From NCBI GenBank assembly GCA_017577615.1, contig PKRE01000002.1:248001-312000 (forward strand): DNA of 64,000 bases. Direction: 5' to 3'. Shown here in pieces: positions 8,238 to 17,716 of this stretch. The DNA is from Gammaproteobacteria bacterium. Its GTDB lineage: Bacteria; Pseudomonadota; Gammaproteobacteria; Steroidobacterales; Steroidobacteraceae. Under the pieces are notes generated by a model that was not told the origin of the DNA, did no database searches, and saw only the letters and a list, made by a program, of their open reading frames with translations. How positions within the stretch are numbered: position 1 is the first letter of the stretch; the number at the start of each line of letters is the position of its first letter. The position numbers and the translations under genes are program-made.

Positions 8238-10325
8238 GTGAGCGCAATCAAGAAATCCTTTGCCTATGGTCAACACGAGGTCACGTTAGAAACGGGCGAA
8301 CTCGCCAGACAGGCAGACGGGTCGGTTCTCGTCACGATGGCCGATACAGTCGTCCTAGTCACGGCAGTTGCGCGTAAGGAGGCCGACCCCGGTAAGGATT
8401 TCTTTCCGCTGACCGTCAACTATGTCGAAAAGACATATGCCGCTGGACGCATCCCGGGCGGATTCTTCAAGCGCGAAGGCCGTCCGTCCGAGAAGGAAAC
8501 GCTGACCTCACGTCTCATCGATCGCCCCCTCCGGCCGCTCTTCCCGGAAGGTTTCCACAACGAGATTCAAATCGTCGCGACGGTGCTGTCGCTCAATCCG
8601 GACGTCGATCCGGACATCCCCGCGATGCTCGGCGCTTCGGCGGCGCTGGCGCTGTCCGGCGTTCCGTTCAATGGCCCGATCGGGGCGGCCAAGGTCGGCT
8701 ATAAGGACGGTCAGTACATCCTCAACCCCACGAATTCGCAGCTTAAGGAGTCGCAGCTCGATCTAGTGGTCGCCGGCACGAGCGAGGCCGTGCTGATGGT
8801 CGAGTCGGAAGCCAAGGTGCTGCCGGAAGACGTCATGCTCGGCGCGGTCATGTTTGGCCACGAGCAAATGCAGGTTGCCATTCAGGCCATCAATGAGCTG
8901 AAGGCACTGGCCGGTAAGCCCGCTTGGGATTGGAAGCCACCGGAGCCGAATGAGGAGCTCGCGGCGGCGCTCGCGGCCCAAGTGGAAGCTGACCTGAAGG
9001 ATGCCTACAAGATCATCGAGAAGCAGCAGCGCCGCGCGCGGATTCAGGAGATCCGCGAAGCAGCGATCGCAGCGCTCGCAAGCGGGGAAGATGCCCGCTT
9101 CACGCCGGAGGAGGTCGCCAAGGAATTCGGCGATCTCGAATATCGCATCGTGCGGGAGCGCATTCTGGCGGGCGAGCCGCGCATCGACGGTCGCGACACC
9201 AAGACTGTGCGTCCGATTTCAATCAGGACCGGCTTGCTCCCGCGCACTCATGGCTCGGCGCTCTTTACCCGTGGCGAGACGCAGGCACTCGTTGTCACGA
9301 CGCTCGGCACGGGTCGCGATGCGCAAATCGTCGATGCGCTCAGCGGGGAACGCAAGGAGCCGTTCATGCTCCATTACAACTTTCCGCCGTTCAGCGTCGG
9401 CGAAACCGGCATGCTCGGCTCGCCGAAACGACGCGAGATCGGTCACGGCAATCTGGCCAAGCGCGGTATCGCGGCGGTGATGCCGGACATGACCACGTTC
9501 CCGTACGTCATCCGCGTCGTCTCCGAGATTCTCGAATCGAACGGCTCGAGCTCGATGGCGACCGTTTGCGGCACCAGCCTATCGCTGATGGATGCCGGGG
9601 TGCCGATCAAGGCTGCCGTTGCCGGGGTTGCGATGGGGTTGGTCAAAGAGGGTGATCGCTTCGAGGTGCTCACGGACATCCTTGGTGACGAGGACCATTT
9701 GGGTGATATGGACTTCAAGGTCGCGGGCACGCGCACCGGTGTCACCGCGCTGCAAATGGACATCAAGATCAACGGCATCACCAGGGAGATCATGCAGATC
9801 GCGCTCGAGCAGGCGCGCGAGGCGCGTTTGCACATCCTGGATGAGATGGACAAGGTCCTCGCCGAGCCGCGCGCGAACATGTCCGAATGGGCGCCTTCGA
9901 TCATCACGATCAAGATCGACCCGGAGAAGATCCGCGACGTCATCGGCAAGGGCGGTGCCGTCATCCGCGCGATCACGGAAGAGACGGGCACGAGCATCGA
10001 CATCGAGAACGACGGCACGATCAAGATCGCGTCTGTCGACGGTGTGTCCGGACGCGAGGCGCAACGGCGCATCGAGCTCATCACGGCCGACGTCGAGGTG
10101 GGTCGTGTCTACGAAGGCCGCGTCGTGCGGCTCATGGACTTTGGCGCGCTCGTGACGATACTCCCGGGCAAGGACGGCTTGGTCCACATTTCGCAGATCT
10201 CCGACGAGCGTGTGGAGCGCGTCAGCGATAAGCTCAAGGAAGGCGATATCATCCGTGTGAAAGTGCTGGAAGTTGATCGCCAAGGACGCATCCGTCTCAG
10301 CATGCGCAACATCGACGCCGCTTGA
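8238..10325 (+). CDS. pnp: polyribonucleotide nucleotidyltransferase (PNPase)
   Basis: A 695-residue phosphorolytic 3'-5' exoribonuclease, a trimer that is also a core degradosome component. Two RNase PH domains (about 1-210 and 310-540) are separated by an alpha-helical domain. A KH domain (IRDVIGKGGAVIRAITEETG) and an S1 domain (GRVVRLMDFGALVTILPGKDG) lie at the C-terminus. GTG 8238 is taken as the start, with TAGGA upstream and the N-terminus MSAIKKSFAYGQHEVTLETG as in homologues; upstream in-frame codons overlap the leader hairpin. Length is typical (E. coli 711). Confidence 0.96.
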   Translation: MSAIKKSFAYGQHEVTLETGELARQADGSVLVTMADTVVLVTAVARKEADPGKDFFPLTVNYVEKTYAAGRIPGGFFKREGRPSEKETLTSRLIDRPLRPLFPEGFHNEIQIVATVLSLNPDVDPDIPAMLGASAALALSGVPFNGPIGAAKVGYKDGQYILNPTNSQLKESQLDLVVAGTSEAVLMVESEAKVLPEDVMLGAVMFGHEQMQVAIQAINELKALAGKPAWDWKPPEPNEELAAALAAQVEADLKDAYKIIEKQQRRARIQEIREAAIAALASGEDARFTPEEVAKEFGDLEYRIVRERILAGEPRIDGRDTKTVRPISIRTGLLPRTHGSALFTRGETQALVVTTLGTGRDAQIVDALSGERKEPFMLHYNFPPFSVGETGMLGSPKRREIGHGNLAKRGIAAVMPDMTTFPYVIRVVSEILESNGSSSMATVCGTSLSLMDAGVPIKAAVAGVAMGLVKEGDRFEVLTDILGDEDHLGDMDFKVAGTRTGVTALQMDIKINGITREIMQIALEQAREARLHILDEMDKVLAEPRANMSEWAPSIITIKIDPEKIRDVIGKGGAVIRAITEETGTSIDIENDGTIKIASVDGVSGREAQRRIELITADVEVGRVYEGRVVRLMDFGALVTILPGKDGLVHISQISDERVERVSDKLKEGDIIRVKVLEVDRQGRIRLSMRNIDAA

Positions 10326-10341
10326 GGAAGACGAGCGGCCG

Positions 10342-10375
10342 ACGTGCGCCGGCGCTTCGCGCTGGCGGCACGTGC
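10342..10375 (+). terminator. hairpin after pnp
   Basis: An imperfect stem ACGTGC-GCC-GGCGC (10342-10355) pairs with GCGC-TGGCG-GCACGT (10359-10374) around a short TTC loop. It lies in the gap between convergent pnp and phaR and may terminate pnp transcription; no T-run follows. Confidence 0.45.
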
Positions 10376-10412
10376 GGATCGCTCTCCTACCTATCGAGCC
10401 TCTGGCGACAAA

Positions 10413-10919
10413 TCAAAGACGTTCTTCCCTGGAAGCTTCGCTGCCCTCGGGACGCGGGGGCGGTGAGCCTGTGCCGTTGGCCATCGCTTTGAAGACTTCA
10501 TCTTGCATCGCGCGCCAGCGTTCGAAGTTGTGTCGTGTGAGGGTTGCGATCGCGTCTTCGGCTTCCTCGCCGACCATCTCGCGTATGTTGTCCTGGAGCT
10601 GCTGTTGCTGGCTGGCGAGCAGCTTCAAGCTTTGTTCCAGATAACTGCCTACGAAGGTGCGCATCTCTCCACCGTAGGAGCGAATGATCTGGGCAAGGAA
10701 ATCCTGACTCATGAGCGGTTCGCCGGTGTGCTCTTGCTCGGCGATCACTTGAAGCAGGATGGATCGAGTGATGTCTTCTTGCGACTTCTTGTCGATCACG
10801 ACAAAGTCGACCTTCTCCATCACGAGACGCCGGATATCTGCGAGCGTGATGTATCGGCTCTCGACGGTGTCGTACAGACGCCGATTCGGATATTTCTTGA
10901 TTACCCTCGACTCGCTCAT
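10413..10919 (-). CDS. phaR: polyhydroxyalkanoate synthesis regulator PhaR
   Basis: A 168-residue DNA-binding regulator of PHA storage. The N-terminal PHB/PHA accumulation regulator domain is intact (RVIKKYPNRRLYDTVESRYI at the start, then LADIRRLVMEKVDFVVID and SQEDITRSILLQVIAEQE). A Gln/Met-rich helical region and a Pro/Glu-rich tail follow. In studied bacteria PhaR represses phasin genes and binds PHA granules, so the organism probably makes polyhydroxyalkanoate, although no PHA synthase is in the window. ATG at 10919 has a GAGG ribosome-binding site; an upstream in-frame ATG at 10985 would add 22 unconserved residues. Confidence 0.9.
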   Translation of the reverse strand: MSESRVIKKYPNRRLYDTVESRYITLADIRRLVMEKVDFVVIDKKSQEDITRSILLQVIAEQEHTGEPLMSQDFLAQIIRSYGGEMRTFVGSYLEQSLKLLASQQQQLQDNIREMVGEEAEDAIATLTRHNFERWRAMQDEVFKAMANGTGSPPPRPEGSEASREERL

Positions 10920-11014
10920 GGTAGAGGTCCCTCGGAGTAACCCGGAGCTAGCAACCGGTCGTGCTTCAAGCCCGTTCATAGTCATTTACCCCTGCTCCTA
11001 TGGTTCAGTTGTAT

Positions 11015-11938
11015 CTAGTGGCTCGACCAAGACCGCTCGATCACGGCGCCTCGAATTCCGCACAGTAACTGCGGTTGCCAGTTCCGAATGGCCCAGTCCC
11101 ACAGCGTGGACACCCCGCTTAGACGCAGTTCAAATGGCGGCGATTGCCGCAGAAATCGTAGTGCACGCCACAGTTCCAGGCTTGGATCGCGAAGATCCAG
11201 GGCGCCGGCACCGGCGGATTTGGACAGTTTGATCCGATTCTCGTCGGTGACTAGAGGCACATGTGCGTACGTGGGATGCGAAAGGCCGAGATAGTTTTGA
11301 AGCAGGAGCTGCCGAGGTGTGCTAGCCAGCAGGTCGGCTCCTCTGACGACATGGGTAATGTTTTGAGCCGCGTCGTCGACGACGACTGCGAGCTGATAAG
11401 CAAAGTAGCCGTCGCGGCGACGGATGACGAAATCGCCGGTGCTCTTGGCGAGATCGACTTCGATTGGACCTTGGAGCAGGTCGTGAAAATGGATCGGTGC
11501 GGCTGGGACACGCACGCGAAAGGCCAGCGCACGGTCGGGATTGCGCGGACCGCTACGGCACCAGCCGGGGTAGAACAACTCGTCAGCGTTCGCGCGATGT
11601 TGCTGTGCTGCCTGGATTTCCGTGCGCGTACAGGAGCAAGGGTACGCCACTCCTTGCTCGATCAGGCGGGCGAGCGCGGCCTCGTAGGCCTCCGTACGAT
11701 CACTTTGATACAGGATGGAACCATCCCATTCAAAGCCAAAGGCTTCGAGCGTGCGAAGAATGGCATCGGCGCTGCCCGGAACAACCCGCGGTGGATCAAG
11801 GTCTTCAATTCGAATCAGCCACTCGCCGCCAGCTGCACGAGCATCCAAATAGCTCGCGACGGCCGTCACGAGCGAGCCGAAATGAAGAGGCCCGGTTGGC
11901 GAAGGAGCGAAGCGACCGCGGTAGGGGAGCGCGCTCAC
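11015..11938 (-). CDS. gluQRS: glutamyl-Q tRNA(Asp) synthetase
   Basis: A 307-residue truncated class I aminoacyl-tRNA synthetase paralogue that activates Glu and attaches it to the queuosine base at the wobble position of tRNA(Asp). The catalytic core shows GRFAPSPTGPLHFGSLV (HIGH-type motif) and KLSKS (KMSKS motif). The anticodon-binding domain of GluRS is absent, as expected. Four potential metal ligands (CSCTR... and C in GWCRS) match the GluQ-RS zinc site. Translation probably starts at GTG 11938. It lies downstream of dksA on the same strand, the same order as E. coli dksA-gluQ. Confidence 0.93.
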   Translation of the reverse strand: MSALPYRGRFAPSPTGPLHFGSLVTAVASYLDARAAGGEWLIRIEDLDPPRVVPGSADAILRTLEAFGFEWDGSILYQSDRTEAYEAALARLIEQGVAYPCSCTRTEIQAAQQHRANADELFYPGWCRSGPRNPDRALAFRVRVPAAPIHFHDLLQGPIEVDLAKSTGDFVIRRRDGYFAYQLAVVVDDAAQNITHVVRGADLLASTPRQLLLQNYLGLSHPTYAHVPLVTDENRIKLSKSAGAGALDLRDPSLELWRALRFLRQSPPFELRLSGVSTLWDWAIRNWQPQLLCGIRGAVIERSWSSH

Positions 11939-11941
11939 GGC

Positions 11942-12013
11942 CTACGGGCTACGGCGTGATCAGTCCAAGTGAGGAGGCGACATCTCTAGCTTGGCGCTGC
12001 CTGTAGCCCGTAG
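11942..12013. repeat. long-spaced inverted repeat between dksA and gluQRS
   Basis: CTACGGGCTA (11942-11951) and TAGCCCGTAG (12004-12013) are exact reverse complements 52 nt apart, in the 84-bp dksA-gluQRS gap. In the dksA transcript this could fold into a large hairpin that reduces read-through into gluQRS. This is a suggestion from the sequence only. Confidence 0.4.
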
Positions 12014-12022
12014 CCCGGTTGC

Positions 12023-12874
12023 CTATCGATACCGATCGTCGCGGTCGCCGTACTGCTTCTCGAGCCGCTCGCGACGTTCCTGAGCCTCCACGCACAGTGT
12101 CGCGACAGGGCGGGCTTCGAGCCGCTTGATGCCGATCTCTTCTCCGGTCTCCATGCAGTAGCCGTAAGTGCCGTCCTCGATGCGCTTGAGCGCCTCGTCG
12201 ATCTTACGGATGAGCTTGCGCTCCCGATCCCGAGTCCGCAGCTCCAGGCTGAACTCGGATTCCTGGGTTGCGCGGTCGTTCGGATCCGGGAAGTTGGCCG
12301 CTTCATCCTTCAGGTGAAGCATGGTGCGGTCGACTTCTTCCATGAGATCGCGCTTCCAATTGAGCAGGATCTGCCGGAAGTGCTCCAGCTGCTCCTTGCT
12401 CATGTACTGCTCGCCGCGCTTCGGGATGTACGGCTTTACGTTGCGCGGACCCGCAAGAAGGCTCGACTCGTACGCGTCATGATCTTGGTCTTGATCGACG
12501 TCGTCCGCGTCGGTGTCGTTGCTGATGTCAGGGTCAAGGGACATTTCGGGTTTCGGGTCGATGTTCGTCTCTGCCGGAGCCGGAGTCGGAGAGACCGGCT
12601 TCGGGGTCGGTTCGGGTGTGGTCGTGACGACCGGCTCACTCGGTGCTGGTGCTGGCGCCGCAGCCGCGCTCTTGGCGGCCTTCGCCTTCACAGCAGATGC
12701 GGTCTTCGCCGTCTCCTTGGACGTCTTCTTGACCGCAGCTACGCGTGTCGACGCGGCAGGTTTCGTCCGAGCTGCCGACTTCTTCGCCGGTGCCGCCTTC
12801 TTGGCGGTTTCGGCCTTCTTGGCGACAGTCTTCTTGGCCTTGGTCACCTTTGCAGACGGTTTCTTCACGGCCAT
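12023..12874 (-). CDS. dksA: RNA polymerase-binding transcription factor DksA with basic N-terminal tail
   Basis: A 283-residue protein; the C-terminal ~135 residues are DksA, the ppGpp co-factor that enters the RNAP secondary channel. The coiled-coil tip has DPNDRA (D197, D200, A202), matching the essential DxxDxA of E. coli DksA. The zinc site is reduced: C240-x-x-T243 and C261-x-x-A264 instead of four Cys, a pattern seen in zinc-independent DksA proteins such as P. aeruginosa DksA2. Residues 1-75 are Lys/Ala-rich like a histone H1 tail, 75-110 Pro/Thr-rich and 110-135 Asp-rich; E. coli DksA (151 aa) lacks all of this. ATG 12874 has GGAGG upstream. It is in line with gluQRS. Confidence 0.93.
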   Translation of the reverse strand: MAVKKPSAKVTKAKKTVAKKAETAKKAAPAKKSAARTKPAASTRVAAVKKTSKETAKTASAVKAKAAKSAAAAPAPAPSEPVVTTTPEPTPKPVSPTPAPAETNIDPKPEMSLDPDISNDTDADDVDQDQDHDAYESSLLAGPRNVKPYIPKRGEQYMSKEQLEHFRQILLNWKRDLMEEVDRTMLHLKDEAANFPDPNDRATQESEFSLELRTRDRERKLIRKIDEALKRIEDGTYGYCMETGEEIGIKRLEARPVATLCVEAQERRERLEKQYGDRDDRYR

Positions 12875-12941
12875 TGATAGAGCCTCCGCGCCCAGCCGGC
12901 TTAGCGGCTTTTCGGGCAGGTCACTACACACGAGGGCCGCG

Positions 12942-12947
12942 ATTATA
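12942..12947 (-). promoter_or_regulatory. -10 element for dksA
   Basis: Perfect TATAAT on the - strand, 68 bp upstream of the dksA ATG, followed by a GC-rich stretch (CGCGGCCC). No clear -35 is visible at 16-18 bp. Confidence 0.55.
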
Positions 12948-13042
12948 CAGACGCAGCACCGGGCGTACAGCCGGGTGCTCCGGGCACCTCGAGCAAGAAA
13001 AAACCTTGGATTTGCCTCTCAGCGCGCGTGTCAGCCGGGTTG

Positions 13043-13066
13043 CATTCACATAAACTAAAGTGAATG
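13043..13066. repeat. 7-bp inverted repeat in an AT-rich spot
   Basis: CATTCAC (13043-13049) and GTGAATG (13060-13066) flank a 10-nt A/T-rich spacer. The spacing is close to one helical turn plus arm length, as in operators for dimeric regulators. It could control dksA or smc. Confidence 0.4.
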
Positions 13067-13213
13067 TCCAACCTCGCTCGGGCCCCGAACTCGGGAACGC
13101 CCGCGCCGCGACCGCTCGCCCGAGCGGTTGCATGCCTGGCGACTCATGCCGTGCGCTCGAGCGATACCATATACGTATAACGGCGGCTGCCTATATCGGC
13201 GCGCAGGAGCGCA

Positions 13214-16200
13214 ATGCGACTAAGTAAGATCAAACTGGCCGGGTTCAAGTCCTTCGTGGACCCGACCACTGTCACTTTTCCCAGCAACCTGACCGGCATC
13301 GTCGGCCCGAACGGCTGCGGTAAGTCGAACATCATCGACGCCGTGCGCTGGGTAATGGGCGAGATCTCGGCGAAGCATCTGCGCGGCGATTCCATGGCGG
13401 ATGTCGTGTTCAACGGCTCCAGCTCGCGCAAGCCCGTCGGAACCGCCTCGGTCGAGCTTGTATTCGATAACTCTGACGGTCAGCTCGGTGGCCAGTACGC
13501 CGGTTTTGCGGAGGTATCACTCAAACGTGTCGTCTCGCGTGACGGCACGTCCGCGTACTTTCTGAACGGCACCCGCTGTCGTCGCAAGGACATCACCCAG
13601 CTCTTTCTGGGGACGGGCTTAGGGTCACGCAGCTACGCGATCATCGAGCAAGGCATGATCTCGCGGGTCATCGAGGCCCGCCCCGAGGAGCTGCGCGGTT
13701 TCATAGAGGAAGCCGCAGGTATCTCGAAGTACAAAGAGCGCCGGCGCGAGACCGAGAATCGCATTGCCCATACAAGGGAGAATCTCGAGCGCCTGAACGA
13801 CGTGCGCGAGGAGGTCGACAAGCAGCTGCGGCACTTGCAGCGGCAAGCCGCAACGGCGCGCCGCTACCAGGCGTTGAAACAAGAAGAACGCAAGATCACA
13901 GCCGAGCTTATCGCGCTGCGACTGCGCGCCATCGATCAAGACCTGCACGACAAGGAAGGCGCCCTGCGAGAGCGCGACACGGCGCTGCAAGCTGCGATCG
14001 CGCAGCTGCGCTCGATTGAGTCCGCGATCGAGGCGGCGCGCGAGGATTTCACGGAGAAGTCCGAGGCGTTGAATGCCGTGCAAGGTCGCTATTACCAGAT
14101 CGGCGCAGAGATCTCGCGCACGGAGCAATCGATCCAGCACCGCAGGGAGCTTCGCCAGCGTCAACAGCAAGATCTGGAGCAGGCAGAAAGCGGAGCAGAG
14201 GAGGCGCGAGTTCATCTCGAGCGCGATGAGGCGCAGATCGACGAACTAAAGCGCGAGCTCGAGGAGCTGGAGCCTGGGTTGATCGCTGCAAAGGAGCGCG
14301 AGCAACTGTCCGCGAGCGCGCTCGCTGCGGCGGAAGAGGCCATGCAAGCGTGGCAGGAGCGCTGGGATGAGTTCAACCGCGACTCGCGCGCTGCGAGCGA
14401 GAAGACTCAAGTCGAGCGCGCGCGCATCGAGCAGCTCGAGCATCAGCTGACGCGGCTCGCCGCGCAGCGCGAGCGCTTGTCGCTCGAACTCGAGGAGCTG
14501 CGCGGCGTCGAGGTCACCGAGCGCATCGTGCAGCTCGAGAACGAGGAAGGCGAGGTGCGCGAACGCGGCGAGCGTGGCAGCGAAATCTTACGCGAGCTGG
14601 CAGAGGAGCTACAGCGGTCGCGCGAACGCGAGCGCGAGCTCGTCGGGGCGGTCGATCGAGCACGACAGGAGCTGCAGGTCGCGCAAGGCAAGCTCATGTC
14701 CTTACAGGCGCTGCAGCAGGCTGCGCTTGGTCTGGCGCAAGGCAAGGTGACGGAGTGGCTGGCTGCACACATGCTCAACGAGCGTCCGCGGCTGGCGCAA
14801 CAGCTGACTGTCGAGCCGGGCTGGGAACGCGCCGTCGAGACCGTGCTCGGTGCCTACCTCGAGGCCGTGTCGGTCGAGACGATCGATGCGATCGCAAGCC
14901 AGCTCGAATCCTTGCACGTCGGATCGGTGAGCTTCTTCACCGAAGGTGGCGCTCGTCCAGCGAACGTTGATCGCGAGCTCCTGCTCGCGCGCGTGCAGGG
15001 CCCGGCGGCGATCGCCGCCATGCTAAGCGGGATCATTGCGGTCGATACCTTGCACGAGGCGCTCGAGCGTCGTCACACGCTGCGCGACGGAGAATCGGTG
15101 ATCACGCGCGACGGTGTGTGGATCGGACGCGAGTGGTTGCGGGTCAGTCGTGATCAAGACGTGCATGCAGGCGTCATCGAGCGCGAGAAAGAGATGCGCG
15201 AGTTGCGCGAGGTCGTGGCTGCGGCGGAAGAGCGCCTGCAAGCTTTGCAGGCGGAGCTGGCAGCAACGCGCGACCGGCTGCGGGAGCAAGAGCAACGGCG
15301 CGACGAGCTCCAGTCGGAAGTGAATCAGCTCCATCGCACGCACAGCGAGCTCAGCGCCCAGATCGGCGCGTTGCGTACGAAGGCCGAGCAAACTGCTGAG
15401 CGTCTACGGCGGATTGAGACCGAAATTGCAGAGATCGATCGGGAGCACGAGGCGCTCGCAGAGTCCATTGCGGAAGCACGGGCCCGCCTGCAAGAAGGCC
15501 TCGAGGCGATGGAGCAGTTCGAGCGCACGCGCGCCGAGCTGGAACAGCGCCGTGACGAGTTGCGGCAGGATCTGGCGGAAAAGCGCTCGCAGGCGCAGCG
15601 CGATCGCGAAAGCGCCCAGGAGATCGCCATCCGCCTCGAGTCCAAGCGCTCGGCGCTGAGCTCGATCTCCTCCGGGATCGAACGTCTTCGTCAACAGCTG
15701 TCGCAGCTGCAAGCGCGTCGCGAGGAGCTGACGCGCCAGCTCGCCGAAGGCGACGAGCCGCTGGAGGAATTGAGCGCCACGCTCGAGACAGCGCTGCAGC
15801 AGCGCCTCGAAGTCGAGCAGGAGCTGGCGGCCGCACGCGAAGCGCTGGCGGGCGCAGAAAGTCGCATGCGCTCGTTGGATCAAAGCCGCATGGAAGCGGA
15901 GACTGCAGTCGAAGAAGCACGCAGGCACATGGAGGAGGTGCGCATGGCGGCTCAGGAGCTCAAGGTTCGGCGCGAGACATTGGTCGAGCAGTTCAAGGCG
16001 ACGCAGTTCGACCTCGAAACCGTCTACCGGGAAATGCCGCCGGAGGCGAACGTTGCCGCGTGGGAGGAAACCCTGCTCGATCTCACGCAAAAAATCGAAC
16101 GCCTTGGTCAAGTAAACTTGGCAGCGATCGACGAGTTCAAGGAGCAGTCCGAGCGCAAGGAATACCTCGATCGGCAATACAAGGACCTGACCGAAGCGCT

Positions 16201-16717
16201 CGAGACACTGGAGAAGGCGATTCGGAAGATCGACAAGGAAACCCGATCGCGTTTCCAGGACACGTTCGATCGAGTCAACGCCGGATTAAAGGAGCGCTTC
16301 CCACGTCTTTTCGGCGGCGGCCATGCCTATCTCGAGCTGACGGGAGAAGATGTCTTGAACGCGGGCGTATCGATCATGGCACGCCCGCCCGGCAAGCGAA
16401 ACTCCACGATCAGCCAGCTCTCAGGCGGCGAGAAAGCGCTCACCGCAGTGGCGCTCGTGTTCTCCATCTTCGAGCTCAATCCGGCGCCGTTCTGTTTGCT
16501 CGACGAGGTGGACGCGCCGCTCGACGACAACAACGTCGGGCGTTTCTGCGAGACCGTCAGGGAGATGTCGAACAGGGTGCAGTTCATCTTCATCACCCAT
16601 AACAAGACCACGATGGAGCTCGCCACGCACTTGATTGGCGTCACCATGCACGAGCCAGGCGTCTCGCGCTTGGTCGCCGTTGACGTGGATGAGGCCGTGC
16701 GTTTGGCAGCGATGTAG
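13214..16717 (+). CDS. smc: chromosome segregation protein SMC
   Basis: A 1167-residue condensin ATPase that works with ScpA and ScpB (both in this window at 23.8-26 kb) to organise the chromosome. The head domain has Walker A GPNGCGKSNI at about residue 31, the ABC signature LSGGEKALTAVALV near 1075 and Walker B CLLDEVDAPLDD. Two long coiled coils flank a hinge at about 515-660. The R-rich loop and Q-loop regions are normal. Gammaproteobacteria of the E. coli type have MukBEF instead, so the SMC-ScpAB system places this organism with Pseudomonas/Xanthomonas-type lineages. zipA follows 23 bp later. Confidence 0.97.
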   Translation: MRLSKIKLAGFKSFVDPTTVTFPSNLTGIVGPNGCGKSNIIDAVRWVMGEISAKHLRGDSMADVVFNGSSSRKPVGTASVELVFDNSDGQLGGQYAGFAEVSLKRVVSRDGTSAYFLNGTRCRRKDITQLFLGTGLGSRSYAIIEQGMISRVIEARPEELRGFIEEAAGISKYKERRRETENRIAHTRENLERLNDVREEVDKQLRHLQRQAATARRYQALKQEERKITAELIALRLRAIDQDLHDKEGALRERDTALQAAIAQLRSIESAIEAAREDFTEKSEALNAVQGRYYQIGAEISRTEQSIQHRRELRQRQQQDLEQAESGAEEARVHLERDEAQIDELKRELEELEPGLIAAKEREQLSASALAAAEEAMQAWQERWDEFNRDSRAASEKTQVERARIEQLEHQLTRLAAQRERLSLELEELRGVEVTERIVQLENEEGEVRERGERGSEILRELAEELQRSRERERELVGAVDRARQELQVAQGKLMSLQALQQAALGLAQGKVTEWLAAHMLNERPRLAQQLTVEPGWERAVETVLGAYLEAVSVETIDAIASQLESLHVGSVSFFTEGGARPANVDRELLLARVQGPAAIAAMLSGIIAVDTLHEALERRHTLRDGESVITRDGVWIGREWLRVSRDQDVHAGVIEREKEMRELREVVAAAEERLQALQAELAATRDRLREQEQRRDELQSEVNQLHRTHSELSAQIGALRTKAEQTAERLRRIETEIAEIDREHEALAESIAEARARLQEGLEAMEQFERTRAELEQRRDELRQDLAEKRSQAQRDRESAQEIAIRLESKRSALSSISSGIERLRQQLSQLQARREELTRQLAEGDEPLEELSATLETALQQRLEVEQELAAAREALAGAESRMRSLDQSRMEAETAVEEARRHMEEVRMAAQELKVRRETLVEQFKATQFDLETVYREMPPEANVAAWEETLLDLTQKIERLGQVNLAAIDEFKEQSERKEYLDRQYKDLTEALETLEKAIRKIDKETRSRFQDTFDRVNAGLKERFPRLFGGGHAYLELTGEDVLNAGVSIMARPPGKRNSTISQLSGGEKALTAVALVFSIFELNPAPFCLLDEVDAPLDDNNVGRFCETVREMSNRVQFIFITHNKTTMELATHLIGVTMHEPGVSRLVAVDVDEAVRLAAM

Positions 16718-16740
16718 GAGAGACGGGCCCCGAGCTTCGT

Positions 16741-17670
16741 ATGCCTGAGCTGCGCTGGATACTGATCGGTTTCGCGATCGTCTTGATGGCCGCCATCTAC
16801 CTCTGGGGGCGGCGTACGAGCGCGCCGGGCACTCGGCGCGAGCCCGTGCTCGATGTGACGTCGGGCGACGCAGTCGAGGCACAGGCGCCGGCTGGAGAGG
16901 AACCGCATGTAGGCATGTCGGACGACGATGCCCAAGATAGGGAGGCTCCAGAAGGCCATGAGCCGCACGTGGCTACGCCGCTCATAGCGAATACGGGTGC
17001 CTATCCCCGAACGATCGTGCGTGAGAACCAAGCGCAGCCAGCACCTCTGGACCGCGGCGCTCGAGCTGGCTGGCGCGGGCGTATCGAGCCGACGCTCTCG
17101 GACCCCATCGAAACCGAGGAGAGGCTCGACACACAACAACAGGATGAGTCACTGCCAGAGGAGCAAGCAGCGTCGGAAGGCGAGCCGGCAGGGGCCACGC
17201 CATTGCACGAGGGCACGGAAACGCCGACTTCCGCAACGATCGAATATCAGAAGATCTTGGCCTTGCGCCTTGCGGCTGCGCCGCATCGCTACGATGGCGC
17301 ACGGCTCCTCGAGGCGTTCGCCTCGGAGTCCTTGCAGTACGGCAAGTATCACATCTTCCATCGTCTGCACGACGATGGCACGAGCATTTTTTCAGTGGCG
17401 AACATGGTGGAGCCGGGCACGTTCGAGCTCGAGTCGATGGGCAACACCCAATATCGCGGGCTCACGTTGTTTGCACAACTACCGGGTCCAGTGTCGAGCA
17501 TACACGCTCTGAACGAGTTGGTTGCATGTGCTCGTCGACTGCAGGAACGTCTCGGCGGCACGTTGCAGGACGATCGCGGCGCGCCGCTCACTGTTTATCG
17601 CATCGAGCAGATGCGCCAAGAGGTACGCGAGTTCGAGCGTACGCACAGCCGAGCGACGTCTCGCGGGTGA
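16741..17670 (+). CDS. zipA: cell division protein ZipA
   Basis: A 309-residue inner-membrane protein that tethers FtsZ at the division site. It has an N-terminal membrane helix (about residues 5-23, LRWILIGFAIVLMAAIYLW), a long acidic and Pro-poor variable linker (about 25-160) and a C-terminal FtsZ-binding domain of about 140 residues (from IEYQKILALRLAA to VREFERTHS) with the GLTLFAQLPGP segment. The gene order smc-zipA-ligA is conserved across many gammaproteobacteria and supports the call even though ZipA sequences diverge strongly. Confidence 0.92.
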   Translation: MPELRWILIGFAIVLMAAIYLWGRRTSAPGTRREPVLDVTSGDAVEAQAPAGEEPHVGMSDDDAQDREAPEGHEPHVATPLIANTGAYPRTIVRENQAQPAPLDRGARAGWRGRIEPTLSDPIETEERLDTQQQDESLPEEQAASEGEPAGATPLHEGTETPTSATIEYQKILALRLAAAPHRYDGARLLEAFASESLQYGKYHIFHRLHDDGTSIFSVANMVEPGTFELESMGNTQYRGLTLFAQLPGPVSSIHALNELVACARRLQERLGGTLQDDRGAPLTVYRIEQMRQEVREFERTHSRATSRG

Positions 17671-17716
17671 GCGGACCGATGAGACCATCTGAGGCGCTCG
17701 GACTCTCTCCCGGACA

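Larger units (their letters stand above)
12875..13213. other. divergent dksA/smc intergenic region
   Basis: 339 bp with no convincing gene. It holds the leftward dksA promoter candidate (12942-12947), a 7-bp inverted repeat (13043-13066) and, before smc, a -10-like TATAAC at 13176-13181 without a good -35. Confidence 0.6.
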
